A program made the translations under genes and the position numbers. 36,765 nt of DNA from Nocardiopsis xinjiangensis YIM 90004 (GTDB lineage: Bacteria; Actinomycetota; Actinomycetes; Streptosporangiales; Streptosporangiaceae). The notes under the pieces are model-generated. The model saw only the letters and a list, made by a program, of their open reading frames with translations. It was not told the DNA's origin and made no database searches. Positions 8,687 through 16,552 of the stretch are shown in pieces; positions within the stretch are counted from its first letter, which is position 1, and each line of letters begins with the position of its first letter. The stretch spans positions 161,972-198,736 of the forward strand of contig NZ_ANBE01000006.1 of assembly GCF_000341145.1 (NCBI RefSeq). Direction: 5' to 3'.

Positions 8687-9184
8687 ATGAGCAGCGACGC
8701 TCTGCGTTTGCGCCCGCCCCGCCACCGTGTGGACCGGCGCGCGATCATGTGGTGGACCGCCCGGGCCCTGATGACGACGGTGGTGATCACAGCGGCTCCG
8801 GCCGTACCGGCGGTCTTCGTCGAACCGATCCGTTTCTGGCTCCTGTCGGCGACCGTGGTCGTGGCCGTGACCGGGCTGTCCGTCACCGTGGTCATGCCGC
8901 AGTGGCGCTACCGCGTGCACCGCTGGGAAGTCACCGACACCGCCGTCTACACCTCCAGTGGGTGGTTGTGGCAGGAGTGGCGTGTGGCGCCCATGTCACG
9001 CATCCAGACCGTGGACACCGCGCGGGGACCGCTCCAGCGTGTCTTCGGACTCTCCAGCGTCACCGTGACCACCGCGTCGGCGGCCGGGCCCATCGAGATC
9101 AGCGGCTTGGACCACATGAGGGCCACCGAGGTGGTGGACCAGCTCACCGAGACCACCGAGGCCACCCCGGGGGATGCCACATGA
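8687..9184 (+). CDS. PH domain-containing membrane protein (bPH2/DUF304, YdbS-like)
   Basis: The protein has 165 residues. A basic N-terminus precedes two hydrophobic segments at about residues 25-43 and 50-70. A bacterial PH2 domain follows, with WRYRVHRWEVTDTAVY and the repeated strand pattern ending in SRIQTVDTARGPLQRVFGLSSV, a hallmark of YdbS-type proteins. In Bacillus the YdbS/YdbT pair is linked to resistance to antimicrobial peptides; the role here is unknown. The start ATG 8687 has AGAGGAGACGAGG upstream. The stop overlaps the next gene as ATGA. Confidence 0.9.
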   Translation: MSSDALRLRPPRHRVDRRAIMWWTARALMTTVVITAAPAVPAVFVEPIRFWLLSATVVVAVTGLSVTVVMPQWRYRVHRWEVTDTAVYTSSGWLWQEWRVAPMSRIQTVDTARGPLQRVFGLSSVTVTTASAAGPIEISGLDHMRATEVVDQLTETTEATPGDAT

Positions 9185-10884
9185 GCCCGCACGGGGAGAA
9201 GCCGGCCGACGGCTGGCAGGGGTTGAGCCGACTGACCGTGTGGGCCGACGCCGTCGTCGGGGCACTGATCATCGCGCCGGCGGCGATCGGTCTGACCATC
9301 GCTCTGGCCCTTGCGCCCTTGGCATGGGGATGGTCGGTGCTGCCGGTCCCCGCCGCACTCGCCCTCTTCGCGGGGATGACCTACCTGGACCTGCTGCGGC
9401 TGCGCGCGGTGGGTTACCGGGTCACCGACGAGCGGATGGAGATGCGTTCGGGCCTGATCGCCAAGGCCTACCGTTCGATCCCGCGCGAGCGGGTGCGCAG
9501 CGTCGACGTGGCCGCGCCCCTGTACGTGCGTGTGTTCGGGCTGTGCACGGTCACGGTCGGCACCGGGGAGTCGGCCGGGGCGGGCGGTTCCGACCAGCTG
9601 CAGTTGCAGTTCGTCACCGCCGGGCAGGGCGAACAGCTGCGGCGTGATCTGCTGCAGCGCGGCCCCGTTCCGAAGACCACCGGTGAGAACGAGGAGAACG
9701 GGACCGGAGAGGGGCCGGAGGAGGAAGAAGAGGAGCTGGCGCGGCTGAACCCGCGCTGGTTCGCCTACGCGCCCGCCACCGGGGCCACGCTCGGTATCGG
9801 CGTCGGTGCGCTCGCCACTCTGGCCAGCATCAGCGCGCAGATGGGCGGCCGGGGACGGCAATGGCTCTCGGAGTGGCTCGTCCTGCCCAGCGGGGCGGAG
9901 ATCGGCGCGTTCATCATGGGGCGGCTGTTGTTGCTGGTGCCGCTGACCCTGTTCGCGCTGCTGCTCCTGGGCGCGGTCGTCACCCTGGCCGCGGCCGTGG
10001 AGACCTGGTGGGACTACCGCCTGATCCGCCAGAGCGACGGGACGGTGCGGCTGCGCCGCGGCCTGCTGACCAGTGTGTCGCTGTCGGTGGAGGGACGGCG
10101 CCTCAACGGTGTGGCACTGCGGGAGCCCTTCGTCCTGCGTTCGGTGGGCGGCGCCGAGATCCGGGCGGTGGCCACGGGGCTCTCCGCCGGCGACGACGAG
10201 AAGACCGCCGCCAAGAGCCGCCTGTCCCCCGCCATGCCCGGCAAGCGGGCGCGGGCGCTGGCCGCGACCCTGCTGCGGACCCCCGACTCCCCCTTCGGCC
10301 CGGTCCCCCGGGTGCACCCGCGTGCGGCTCTGCGCCGCCGGTTCGCCCGCGCGGGGATGGCCACACTGGCGGCCACGGCGGTGGCCGGGGCGCTGACGTG
10401 GGTGCACGTCCAGCTGCGCGGCCCCTGGGCCGATGCGTGGAGCTCGGTGGAGGCCGAGGCCATGGGCGTACCCCTGACCAGCGGGGCCGCGGAGGCCACC
10501 CCGGTGTGGGGCTGGTTCGCCGTGGCGGCGCTCTTCGGTGCGGTGGCGTTCTGGTACGCCGTGGGTTCCTACCGGGGCCTGGGCCATGGGGTGCACACGC
10601 GCCATCTGGTGGTGCGGCGCGGTATGGCGGTGCGGACCACGGTGGCGATGGAGCGCTCGGCCGTCATCGGCTGGCGCATCAGCCGATCGCCCTTCCAGCG
10701 GCGGTTGGCTCTGGCGGACGTGTCGGCCACGACCGCGGCCGGTGAAGGCCGGTACACCGCCGCCGACGTGGGTCTGGGTCAAGGGGTGGCGTGGGCCGAG
10801 GAGGCCGTGCCGGGTCTGCTGGCGCCGTTCGTGGAGCGTGTGGAACCCGAGAGCGGAGCTCCGGAGCGTTCGGTGCTGCCGTGA
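9181..10884 (+). CDS. Large multi-PH-domain membrane protein (bPH2/DUF304, YdbT-like)
   Basis: The 567-residue protein repeats a unit of two membrane helices plus a bacterial PH2 domain three times. Unit 1 has helices near residues 20-65, then the domain with VTDERMEMRSGL and SIPRERVRSVDV. An acidic linker with six consecutive Glu follows at about 165-187. Unit 2 has helices near 200 and 250-275, then WDYRLIRQSDGTVRLRRGLL. Unit 3 has helices near 400 and 445, then the domain ending near 545. This is YdbT architecture. The start ATG 9181 overlaps the preceding stop by four bases (ATGA), so the pair is translationally coupled. A longer in-frame opening back to 8749 is only the shadow of the first gene. 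Confidence 0.9.
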   Translation: MSPHGEKPADGWQGLSRLTVWADAVVGALIIAPAAIGLTIALALAPLAWGWSVLPVPAALALFAGMTYLDLLRLRAVGYRVTDERMEMRSGLIAKAYRSIPRERVRSVDVAAPLYVRVFGLCTVTVGTGESAGAGGSDQLQLQFVTAGQGEQLRRDLLQRGPVPKTTGENEENGTGEGPEEEEEELARLNPRWFAYAPATGATLGIGVGALATLASISAQMGGRGRQWLSEWLVLPSGAEIGAFIMGRLLLLVPLTLFALLLLGAVVTLAAAVETWWDYRLIRQSDGTVRLRRGLLTSVSLSVEGRRLNGVALREPFVLRSVGGAEIRAVATGLSAGDDEKTAAKSRLSPAMPGKRARALAATLLRTPDSPFGPVPRVHPRAALRRRFARAGMATLAATAVAGALTWVHVQLRGPWADAWSSVEAEAMGVPLTSGAAEATPVWGWFAVAALFGAVAFWYAVGSYRGLGHGVHTRHLVVRRGMAVRTTVAMERSAVIGWRISRSPFQRRLALADVSATTAAGEGRYTAADVGLGQGVAWAEEAVPGLLAPFVERVEPESGAPERSVLP

Positions 10885-10908
10885 GCCGCGGCCGGGGCGG
10901 GCGCCCGG

Positions 10909-11322
10909 TCAGGGCGTGTCCGGCACCGTGCGGTCGGCTTCGGACGCGTGGTGGACGGGGCGCCCGTCTGCGTGGGCCCTGGCCATCTGGACCACGGGGT
11001 AGATCTCGAAGAGGTTCCCCAGCTCGAGGGCCTGAAGGACCCGGGCCGCCACGGGGGCGGGCTCGGCCAGAGCGAGGTGGCGCCCCTGGAGGGTGAGCTC
11101 GTGGTGGACCGCGATCAGGGAGCGCACGCCGCTGGCGTCGAAGAAGTCGAGTCCGGACATGTCCACGACCAGGCAGTCGTGGACACGGCGGGGGGCGGTA
11201 CGCAGGAGCCGGTCACGCAGGTGATCGGCGGTGGCCAGGTCGATCTCGCCGTGGACGGGCACCACCGTCGCCCCCGCGCAGCGGAAGCGCTCCCGGTTCG
11301 AGAACCCGGCATCGTTCGCCAC
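10909..11322 (-). CDS. STAS-domain anti-sigma factor antagonist
   Basis: The protein has 137 residues and is a single STAS domain. It contains VPVHGEIDLATA (the usual first-strand motif), then VVDMSGLDFFDASGVRSL with the Ser in DASGV that is phosphorylated by partner kinases in SpoIIAA/RsbV proteins. It probably binds an anti-sigma kinase and so releases an alternative sigma factor, or acts in a stress partner switch. No RsbW-like gene lies next to it, so its partner is elsewhere. The start is GTG 11322, after GAGAGG; in-frame GTG 11355 is an alternative. It is convergent with the PH-domain pair. Confidence 0.88.
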   Translation of the reverse strand: MANDAGFSNRERFRCAGATVVPVHGEIDLATADHLRDRLLRTAPRRVHDCLVVDMSGLDFFDASGVRSLIAVHHELTLQGRHLALAEPAPVAARVLQALELGNLFEIYPVVQMARAHADGRPVHHASEADRTVPDTP

Positions 11323-11613
11323 TGGGCCACCTCTCACTGGACGTAACCTTTCCACTACGTGACCGCGTACGAGATCGTAACCTCTCCAGAGAGGCTTCGG
11401 AGGTCCTTCACCCCCGGGGTCACTCCTTTCTCACCACCCGGACACACGGAAGTGCACACGGTCACGGCTCGCTCACTTGTCTTCTCTCGGACACTCCGGA
11501 CTTCTCACGGCACTGTGCGTTCGCCGGACCTGTGCGGTAGAAGCGAGAGGGCACACTTCGCGTCCAACGAAGGGAGGGAGCGGCGTTCCCGCTCCGGGCC
11601 CGCCGCGCACCCG
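11323..11613. other. Divergent intergenic region with a repeated CGTAACC motif
   Basis: The stretch lies between the STAS gene (minus) and the DUF4916 gene (plus). It holds CGTAACCTTTCC (11342-11353) and a near-identical CGTAACCTCTCC (11376-11387), 34 bp apart. The second overlaps a small inverted repeat, CCTCTC and GAGAGG at 11381-11394. On the minus strand the motif reads GGTTACG twice, which could be a tandem regulator site or a SigB-like -10 (inference). AAGGGAGGGAG near 11570-11580 is a ribosome-site-like sequence without a start codon at the right distance. Nothing else is recognisable. Confidence 0.4.
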
Positions 11614-12150
11614 ATGACCGAAACCGCCGACACCCAACCGGGTTGGTTCTCCGCCGAGGAACTCCAGAACGTCCGCGGGCGCATGCCCCTGCTCTACGTG
11701 CAAGCCGTCCCCGTCCGTGTCGACGAAGCAGGCATGGTCACCCACATCGGGCTGCTCATGCGCGCCGACGAGAGCGGGGACTTCAACCGGTCGGTGGTCT
11801 CGGGACGTGTGCTCTACCACGAGCGCATCCGCGACGCCCTCCTGCGCCACCTGGAGAAGGACCTGGGGCCGGTGGCCCTGCCGCGCATCCCGGCGTCGCT
11901 GCAGCCGTTCACCGTCGCCGAGTACTTCCCCACCCCGGGCATCACCCCCTTCCACGATCCCCGCCAGCACGCCGTGGCCATGGCCTACATCGTTCCGGTC
12001 ACCGGTGATTGCCAGCCCCGGCAGGACGCGCTCGACCTGGTCTGGCTCACCCCCGAGGAGGCCGCGGACGCGACGGTGCGCGAGGAGATGACCGGTGGCC
12101 AGGGGGCCCTGGTGCGCCAGGCGCTCGCGCACGTGGGCCAGGTGCCCTGA
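11614..12150 (+). CDS. DUF4916 / NUDIX-fold family protein
   Basis: The 178-residue protein matches the actinobacterial DUF4916 group annotated as NUDIX hydrolase family. Landmarks are the N-terminal WFSAEELQNVRGRMPLLYVQ, a central strand MVTHIGLLMR, and PRIPASLQPFTVAEYFPTP. The Nudix box is visible but degenerate. The Gly and the Glu at +6 (GRVLYHE) are kept, but the REUXEE core is replaced by RHLEKD, so metal-dependent diphosphate hydrolysis is doubtful. The start ATG 11614 is chosen by family length; upstream codons back to 11359 are open but do not look coding, and the ribosome site is poor. The cellular role is not known to me. Confidence 0.8.
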   Translation: MTETADTQPGWFSAEELQNVRGRMPLLYVQAVPVRVDEAGMVTHIGLLMRADESGDFNRSVVSGRVLYHERIRDALLRHLEKDLGPVALPRIPASLQPFTVAEYFPTPGITPFHDPRQHAVAMAYIVPVTGDCQPRQDALDLVWLTPEEAADATVREEMTGGQGALVRQALAHVGQVP

Positions 12151-12205
12151 GCGCGGCCACACGCCGCTGCACGGCCTCGGGTGCAGGAGGGCGCGCCCGG
12201 GGCCG

Positions 12206-12218
12206 TAGTCTTTCCTCC
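12206..12218 (+). promoter_or_regulatory. -10 element for a probable leaderless mRNA of the kinase gene
   Basis: TAGTCT at 12206-12211 fits the actinobacterial -10 pattern TANNNT. Seven bases separate it from the ATG, so transcription would start at or next to the A of the start codon. This agrees with the absence of a Shine-Dalgarno sequence; the bases before the ATG are TTTCCTCC. The -35 is weak (TGCAGG at 18-bp spacing). Confidence 0.55.
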
Positions 12219-12896
12219 ATGCCGGAGTCCCTCGTCGCGCACGCACTGTCCCTGGTCCCCTCGAGCGAAGGCCGGCGTACGGTCCTGGCGTTGACGGGGC
12301 CGCCCGCCGCCGGCAAGTCCACGCTCGCCCGCTACCTGGTCCACCAGGTCGAGGAGAAACTGGGCAGGGGCACGGCCGGGTACCTGCCCATGGACGGCTT
12401 CCACCTGTCCAACGGCCAGCTGGACCGCCTGGGCCGCCGCGACCGCAAAGGCGCCCCCGACACCTTCGACGCCCACGGATACGTGGCGCTGTTGCGCCGG
12501 CTGAGGGCGGAGACCGATCACCCGGTCTACGTGCCCGACTACGATCGCGTCCTGCACGAACCCGTGGCCGCCCGGCACGTGGTCCTGCCGCACACCCGGT
12601 TGGTGGTGACCGAGGGCAACTACCTGGCTTTCGACGAGGAGCCGTGGTCCTCGGCGTGGGAGATCTACGCCGAACTGTGGTACGTGGATGTGCCCGACGC
12701 CGACCGCGAGCACCGGCTCGTGCGCCGCCAGGTGCGCGGGGGCGCGGACGTGCACCAGGCGCGGGCATGGGTGGAGCGCAGCGACCGGCCCAACGGGGAG
12801 CTGGTCAAGGGGATGCGGGAGCGGTGCACCCGTGTGGTGCCCGGGGGCCAGGTGCCGCGGGGGTGGTGGAAAACGAGGCGCCGAAAACAGAAGTAG
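12219..12896 (+). CDS. P-loop nucleoside/nucleotide kinase family protein (uridine/pantothenate-kinase-like)
   Basis: The protein has 225 residues. Walker A is GPPAAGKST at residues 27-35. The block YLPMDGFHLSNGQLDRLGRR contains the DGFH motif used for substrate contact in the PRK/uridine kinase/pantothenate kinase superfamily, and KGAPDTFD and PDYDR follow. A Walker-B-like strand is RLVVTEGNYLAF. The C-terminal lid region is Arg-rich. It phosphorylates a small cytosolic metabolite; candidates are a sugar, nucleoside or pantothenate-like compound, and the sequence does not decide. It is probably transcribed alone, starting on its own ATG and ending at the hairpin at 12926-12953. Confidence 0.87.
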   Translation: MPESLVAHALSLVPSSEGRRTVLALTGPPAAGKSTLARYLVHQVEEKLGRGTAGYLPMDGFHLSNGQLDRLGRRDRKGAPDTFDAHGYVALLRRLRAETDHPVYVPDYDRVLHEPVAARHVVLPHTRLVVTEGNYLAFDEEPWSSAWEIYAELWYVDVPDADREHRLVRRQVRGGADVHQARAWVERSDRPNGELVKGMRERCTRVVPGGQVPRGWWKTRRRKQK

Positions 12897-13266
12897 GGAC
12901 GCTCGGGTCCCAAGCCGTGCCACACGGACCTTCCCGCCCCGAACGGAAGGTCCTCACCGCCGGACTCGTGAGCGCATCGACATGGCTCCCCCACGCGTGG
13001 GTGAGAGAGGCACCCAGGCTTTTCCGTCCGCCCTCTTCGAGGAGTTCGCCCGAGGCCTCCATCCGCGCGAGCGGGGCGAGCAACCCGGCCCTGAGCCCAT
13101 CGATGCGGGCGTGCACCGCTTCGATGCGTTCCAACACCCCCGCGGCCGCACCGAAAGGAATGTCACCCCCGAAAAAGGCGATGACGTCCTGGACCGCAGC
13201 ACCCAGCGCAGCAACGGCCGCGTCGGGGGCCGTTCCTGTTCCGGGTACTGCGGTGTGTTCCGTCAT
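12805..13266 (-). pseudogene. Truncated DUF222/HNH endonuclease (13E12-repeat-type) remnant
   Basis: From ATG 13266 (GGAGTGGGAGC upstream) the first 100 or so residues match the N-terminus of DUF222 proteins: VLERIEAVHARIDGLRAGLL, then MEASGELLEEGG and KSLGASLTHAWG. Intact members run several hundred residues and end in an HNH nuclease domain, which is absent here. After about residue 100 (near 12967) the frame has no DUF222 character. It reads through the kinase terminator hairpin and antisense over the last 92 bp of the kinase gene to a stop at 12805. So this is most likely a 5' remnant left by a deletion. DUF222-HNH genes belong to the 13E12 repeat family and are often multicopy. Whether the short product is still made is unknown. 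Confidence 0.65.
12926..12953 (+). terminator. Hairpin after the kinase gene
   Basis: A perfect 9-bp stem, GGACCTTCC (12926-12934) and GGAAGGTCC (12945-12953), with a 10-base loop lies 29 bp after the kinase stop. There is no T-run, as is common in actinobacterial terminators. It sits where the DUF222 remnant on the other strand loses similarity. Confidence 0.5.
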
Positions 13267-13528
13267 GCTCCCACTCCAAGAGAAACACCCCTGAAGACAA
13301 CACTCCCCCGAATACAGAAAACCCTTACCTTTATCCACGAACCCGATTCGGAGCTCCCCGTGAATATTTCCCGAAAATGGCCTTGTGGGCAACTCCATGA
13401 CCCCGCTTTCCCGGAGTAGGATGAGAGGCGCCCCGAGTGCGCACACCGGCCTGTCCCGGCCTCGATGCCGTCACCGGGAGCAGGCGGGGCCGGTCGTTGC
13501 TTCCGCAGGGGCGAGCCGCCATGCCCAC

Positions 13529-13560
13529 ACCGCAAGCGGTGGCCGCAATGTGGCCACCGC
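13529..13560. repeat. Hairpin with a competing third arm
   Basis: GCGGTGGCC (13536-13544) and GGCCACCGC (13552-13560) form a perfect 9-bp stem with a 7-base loop. A third segment, ACCGC at 13529-13533, is identical to the end of the second arm and can pair with GCGGT at 13536-13540. Two exclusive folds are therefore possible, as in attenuators. Function is unknown. Confidence 0.45.
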
Positions 13561-14049
13561 AGGGGGTTTGGCTTTTGGGATCCCACTTCTTCGGCCGGAT
13601 GGGGGCCTGCGGCCGGCGGGTGTTCGGCGGCAAGAACGGGTCGGCCCGGCGTCAAGGGGTGGACCGCACACCCCGAGGCGTCCCACACCAACCGAGCAGG
13701 ACGCCGCCACCATCCCTACCCGGGGAAAGGTGCGTGGGGGTGGCGCCGAAGCGGGCTGCGAAAAGCCCCGGCCGGGTTAGGCTCAACGCTCCGAGGAACA
13801 CCACCCGACACCAACCACGAGCCCCTGCCCCTCCCGGCGGCGTCAATTCGTTGAAGCAACACCCTCACCTTCCCCCGGAAACCCCTCATGAACGCATGGT
13901 GCCGAAAGTCCCTACGAATCCATGACGCACGGCCCTTGCGCCCCACCCCGACTCAACATGATATCCCGCATTCCTCTCCTTGCGCCCTCGAACCACCCTC
14001 CCCATGCCCCGTACATGGCACTCCACAACGCCTTCTGAAAAGGTCCCCC

Positions 14050-14055
14050 TAGACT
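14050..14055 (+). promoter_or_regulatory. Candidate -10 of the histidine kinase gene
   Basis: TAGACT matches the TANNNT pattern and lies 39 bp before the ATG. No recognisable -35 is at the expected distance, so a TTGACA-type promoter is not supported; an activator-dependent promoter is possible. The ribosome site GGGAAAGAG is modest. Confidence 0.4.
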
Positions 14056-14094
14056 CGGAACCGCACTGTTTACCACTGCCGGGAAAGAGATTCC

Positions 14095-15837
14095 ATGAGT
14101 GACACCGACGGCAGTCGCCTGAACACCGAACAGGAACGACTGTCCCTTCCCGAGGTGCGTCTGGACGACCTCCTGGACGAGGTCCGCTCCCGGATGAGCA
14201 TGATCTCGGCGACGCAGGAACGCATCCGCACACTCCTGGAATCGGTGGTCTCCATCGGAGAGGGGCTGGAGCTCGATCCGCTCCTGGTCCGTATCGCCGA
14301 GACCGCGACGAGCTTGGTCAACGCCCGCTACGGCGCGCTCGGTGTGGTCGGTCCGGACGGCGAGATGAGCCGGTTCATCCCGGTGGGCCTGGCTGAGGAC
14401 GAGATCTCCTGCATCGACCACTGGCCTCGGGGCGAGGGGATCCTCGGTCTACTCATCAAGGATCCCGAGCCGCTGCGGCTCAAGGAGGTCTCCGAGCATC
14501 CGGAATCGCGCGGGTTTCCCGAGGGCCACCCGCCGATGCACACGTTCCTGGGTGTGCCGATCCGGATCCGCGACCAGGTGTTCGGCAACTTGTACATGAC
14601 CGACAAGCAGGACGGTTCGGAGTTCACCGGCGACGACGAGCTGCTGTTGCGGGCGCTGGCCACGGCGGCGGGTACGGCGATCGAGAACGCGCAGCTGTTC
14701 TCGGAGTCGCGCAGCCGGGAGACGTGGCTGAACGCCTCGGGGCGCATCACCACGACCCTGTTGTCGGGTGCGCCTCCGGAGGAGGTGCTGCGTCTGGTGG
14801 CGCAGCGGGCGCAGAACATGGCACAGGCCGACCTCGCGGTGATCGCGATGCCCGGGGAGGAGCCGGAGACCCTCACGGTGCGGGTCTGGGAGGGCCCCGA
14901 GCACCAGGCCCTGGCCGCGGGGACGCGGGGTGCGACACTCTCGTGCGCGGCCGAGACCCTGCTGGGCCGGGTCTACTTGGGTGGCCGACCGTTGCAGACC
15001 GACGTGTCGGAGAACTCGGACGGCGGCGCGGAGTTCCTGATCCGGCTCGGTATGGGCCCGGTGCTGGTGTTGCCGTTCGGCCCGCCCGACGGGGCGCGCG
15101 GGGTGCTGGTCCTGGCGCGTGAGTGCTCACGCCCGGACTTCCGGAGCAGTTGGTCGAACATGCTGTCCTCCTTCGCCAACCAGGCCGCGGTGGCGTTGGA
15201 GTTGGCGGAGGCGCGTCTGGACTCCGAGCGCCTGAGCGTGTTGGAGGACCGGGACCGTATCGCCCGGGACCTGCACGACACGGTGATCCAGCGCCTGTAC
15301 GCGACGGCGATCACGTTGATGGGGACGGTGCGCCGGATCGAGGACTCGGCGTCGGCGACGCGGGTGCGCAACGCGGTCGACGACTTGGACGAGACGATCC
15401 GTCAGATCAGATCGACGATCTTCGCGTTGCAGAGTCCGGCGGAGGAGGACCAGTCGTGGTTGCGGTCGCGGATCCTGGACCTGGTCAACGGTGCGTCGGA
15501 GACACTCGGTTTCTCACCGCGTCTGCTCACACAGGGGGCGATCGACAACGCGGTGGACGAGCGGACGGGTGAGCACCTGTTGGCAGTACTGCGGGAGCTG
15601 CTGTCGAACGTGAGCCGGCACGCGGGGGCCACGTCGGTGGATGTGGAGGTGGCGGTGGGTGATGGTTCGGTGGCGCTTCGGGTGCGCGACAACGGGCGCG
15701 GGATTCCCGAGGGCGCGGCCCGTAGCGGGTTGCGCAACGCGGCCGTGCGGGCCGAGGAGCTGGCGGGCTCGCTGACGGTCGTGTCGGAGCCGGAACAGGG
15801 TGCGCTCGTGGAATGGGCGGTGCCGGTACGCCGGTGA
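14095..15837 (+). CDS. GAF-GAF sensor histidine kinase, DevS/DosS-like
   Basis: The protein has 580 residues. A short helical N-terminus precedes GAF domain 1 (about 60-200) and GAF domain 2 (about 225-372). A HisKA_3 dimerisation domain follows with the H-box DRDRIARDLHDTVIQRLYA, so His394 is the phosphoacceptor. The HATPase domain has an N-box (LRELLSNVSRHAGA) and G-box (DNGRGIP). Layout and length match mycobacterial DosS/DevS. GAF1 keeps the block RGFPEGHPPMHTFLGVP, the region where DosS carries its haem-ligand His, so His145 or His149 is a candidate haem or gas-sensing residue (inference). No membrane segment is present, so the kinase is cytosolic. Its likely partner is the response regulator encoded convergently 31 bp away. 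Confidence 0.92.
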   Translation: MSDTDGSRLNTEQERLSLPEVRLDDLLDEVRSRMSMISATQERIRTLLESVVSIGEGLELDPLLVRIAETATSLVNARYGALGVVGPDGEMSRFIPVGLAEDEISCIDHWPRGEGILGLLIKDPEPLRLKEVSEHPESRGFPEGHPPMHTFLGVPIRIRDQVFGNLYMTDKQDGSEFTGDDELLLRALATAAGTAIENAQLFSESRSRETWLNASGRITTTLLSGAPPEEVLRLVAQRAQNMAQADLAVIAMPGEEPETLTVRVWEGPEHQALAAGTRGATLSCAAETLLGRVYLGGRPLQTDVSENSDGGAEFLIRLGMGPVLVLPFGPPDGARGVLVLARECSRPDFRSSWSNMLSSFANQAAVALELAEARLDSERLSVLEDRDRIARDLHDTVIQRLYATAITLMGTVRRIEDSASATRVRNAVDDLDETIRQIRSTIFALQSPAEEDQSWLRSRILDLVNGASETLGFSPRLLTQGAIDNAVDERTGEHLLAVLRELLSNVSRHAGATSVDVEVAVGDGSVALRVRDNGRGIPEGAARSGLRNAAVRAEELAGSLTVVSEPEQGALVEWAVPVRR

Positions 15838-15868
15838 GCCGCGCCGGCGGGGGCCGGGCCGGGCGGGC

Positions 15869-16525
15869 TCAGGCGGACTGTTCCATGGACAGGCGCACGG
15901 CGTAGGCAGCTGCCTGGGTGCGGCGTACCATGCCGAGTTTGGCCAGGACGCGGGAGACGTAGTTCTTCACGGTCTTCTCGGCGAGGTACATGCGTGCGCC
16001 GATCTCCCGGTTGGTCAGGCCTTCGCCGATGAGTTCGAGGACACGGCGTTCCTGTTCGGTGAGCTCGCTCAGGGGGTCCTTGCGTCCGGCCTGCTCGCGC
16101 AGGCGCTGGAGCATGCGCGCGGTCGACTCGGGGTCGAGCAGGGACCGCCCCTGGGCGACGGTGCGCACGGCGCCGACGAGGTCGGTGCCGTGGATCTGTT
16201 TGAGGATGTACCCGGAGGCTCCGGCCATCACGGCCCCGTAGAGGGCTTCGTCGTCGGAGTAGGAGGTGAGCATGAGCATGCGGGTCTCGGGCAGCATGGA
16301 GCGGATGTCGCGGCAGACCGTGACGCCGTCGCCGTCCGGCAGGCGGACGTCGAGGACGACCACGTCGGGCTCGAGGGCGGGCACACGGGCCAGGGCCTGC
16401 GCGGCGGTGCCGGCCTCGCCGACCACTTCGATCCCGTCCTCGTCGTCCAGGAGTGATCCGACCCCGCGTCGGACGATCTCGTGGTCGTCGACCAGGAACA
16501 CCCGGATGTTGTCGTCGCCACCCAT
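15869..16525 (-). CDS. NarL/FixJ-family response regulator, DevR/DosR-like
   Basis: The protein has 218 residues. The receiver domain (about 7-122) has the acidic pair in LVDDHE, phosphoacceptor Asp59 (VVVLDVRLPDGDG), Thr87 and Lys109 (GYILK). A linker leads to a LuxR-type HTH at about 152-212, with LTEQERRVLELIGEGLTNRE and the recognition helix region EKTVKNYVSRVLAKLGM. Overall similarity is to DevR/DosR, and it is the obvious partner of the adjacent kinase. The start ATG 16525 is preceded by GAGGTGCGCACCCG. The gene is convergent with the kinase instead of co-transcribed, so the two have separate promoters. Confidence 0.93.
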   Translation of the reverse strand: MGGDDNIRVFLVDDHEIVRRGVGSLLDDEDGIEVVGEAGTAAQALARVPALEPDVVVLDVRLPDGDGVTVCRDIRSMLPETRMLMLTSYSDDEALYGAVMAGASGYILKQIHGTDLVGAVRTVAQGRSLLDPESTARMLQRLREQAGRKDPLSELTEQERRVLELIGEGLTNREIGARMYLAEKTVKNYVSRVLAKLGMVRRTQAAAYAVRLSMEQSA

Positions 16526-16552
16526 CGGGTGCGCACCTCCTCAGCGCTGGAT

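Larger units (their letters stand above)
13267..14094. other. 828-bp stretch without a convincing gene
   Basis: Open frames here lack coding character: they are rich in Pro/Arg/Gly, have no ribosome sites, and no frame is consistently favoured. The left end is the upstream region of the DUF222 remnant. The AT-richer stretch at about 13310-13380 may hold its promoter, but no clear -35/-10 pair stands out. The centre holds a strong hairpin (13536-13560), a second small stem with loop GCGAAA (about 13751-13769), and a palindrome CCCGGCCGGG near 13768. The right end is the promoter region of the histidine kinase gene. Decayed coding or mobile-element sequence, or a structured RNA, are both possible. 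Confidence 0.5.

Noticed and set aside
11359..11613. N-terminal extension of the DUF4916 protein
   Set aside because: The open frame upstream of ATG 11614 is Ser/Arg-rich, overlaps the divergent promoter region and has no match to the family N-terminus.
13437..13925. 162-codon plus-strand frame in the gene-free region
   Set aside because: No ribosome site, Pro/Arg/Gly-rich composition, and two other frames are open over the same stretch, so coding is unlikely; not excluded if homologues turn up.
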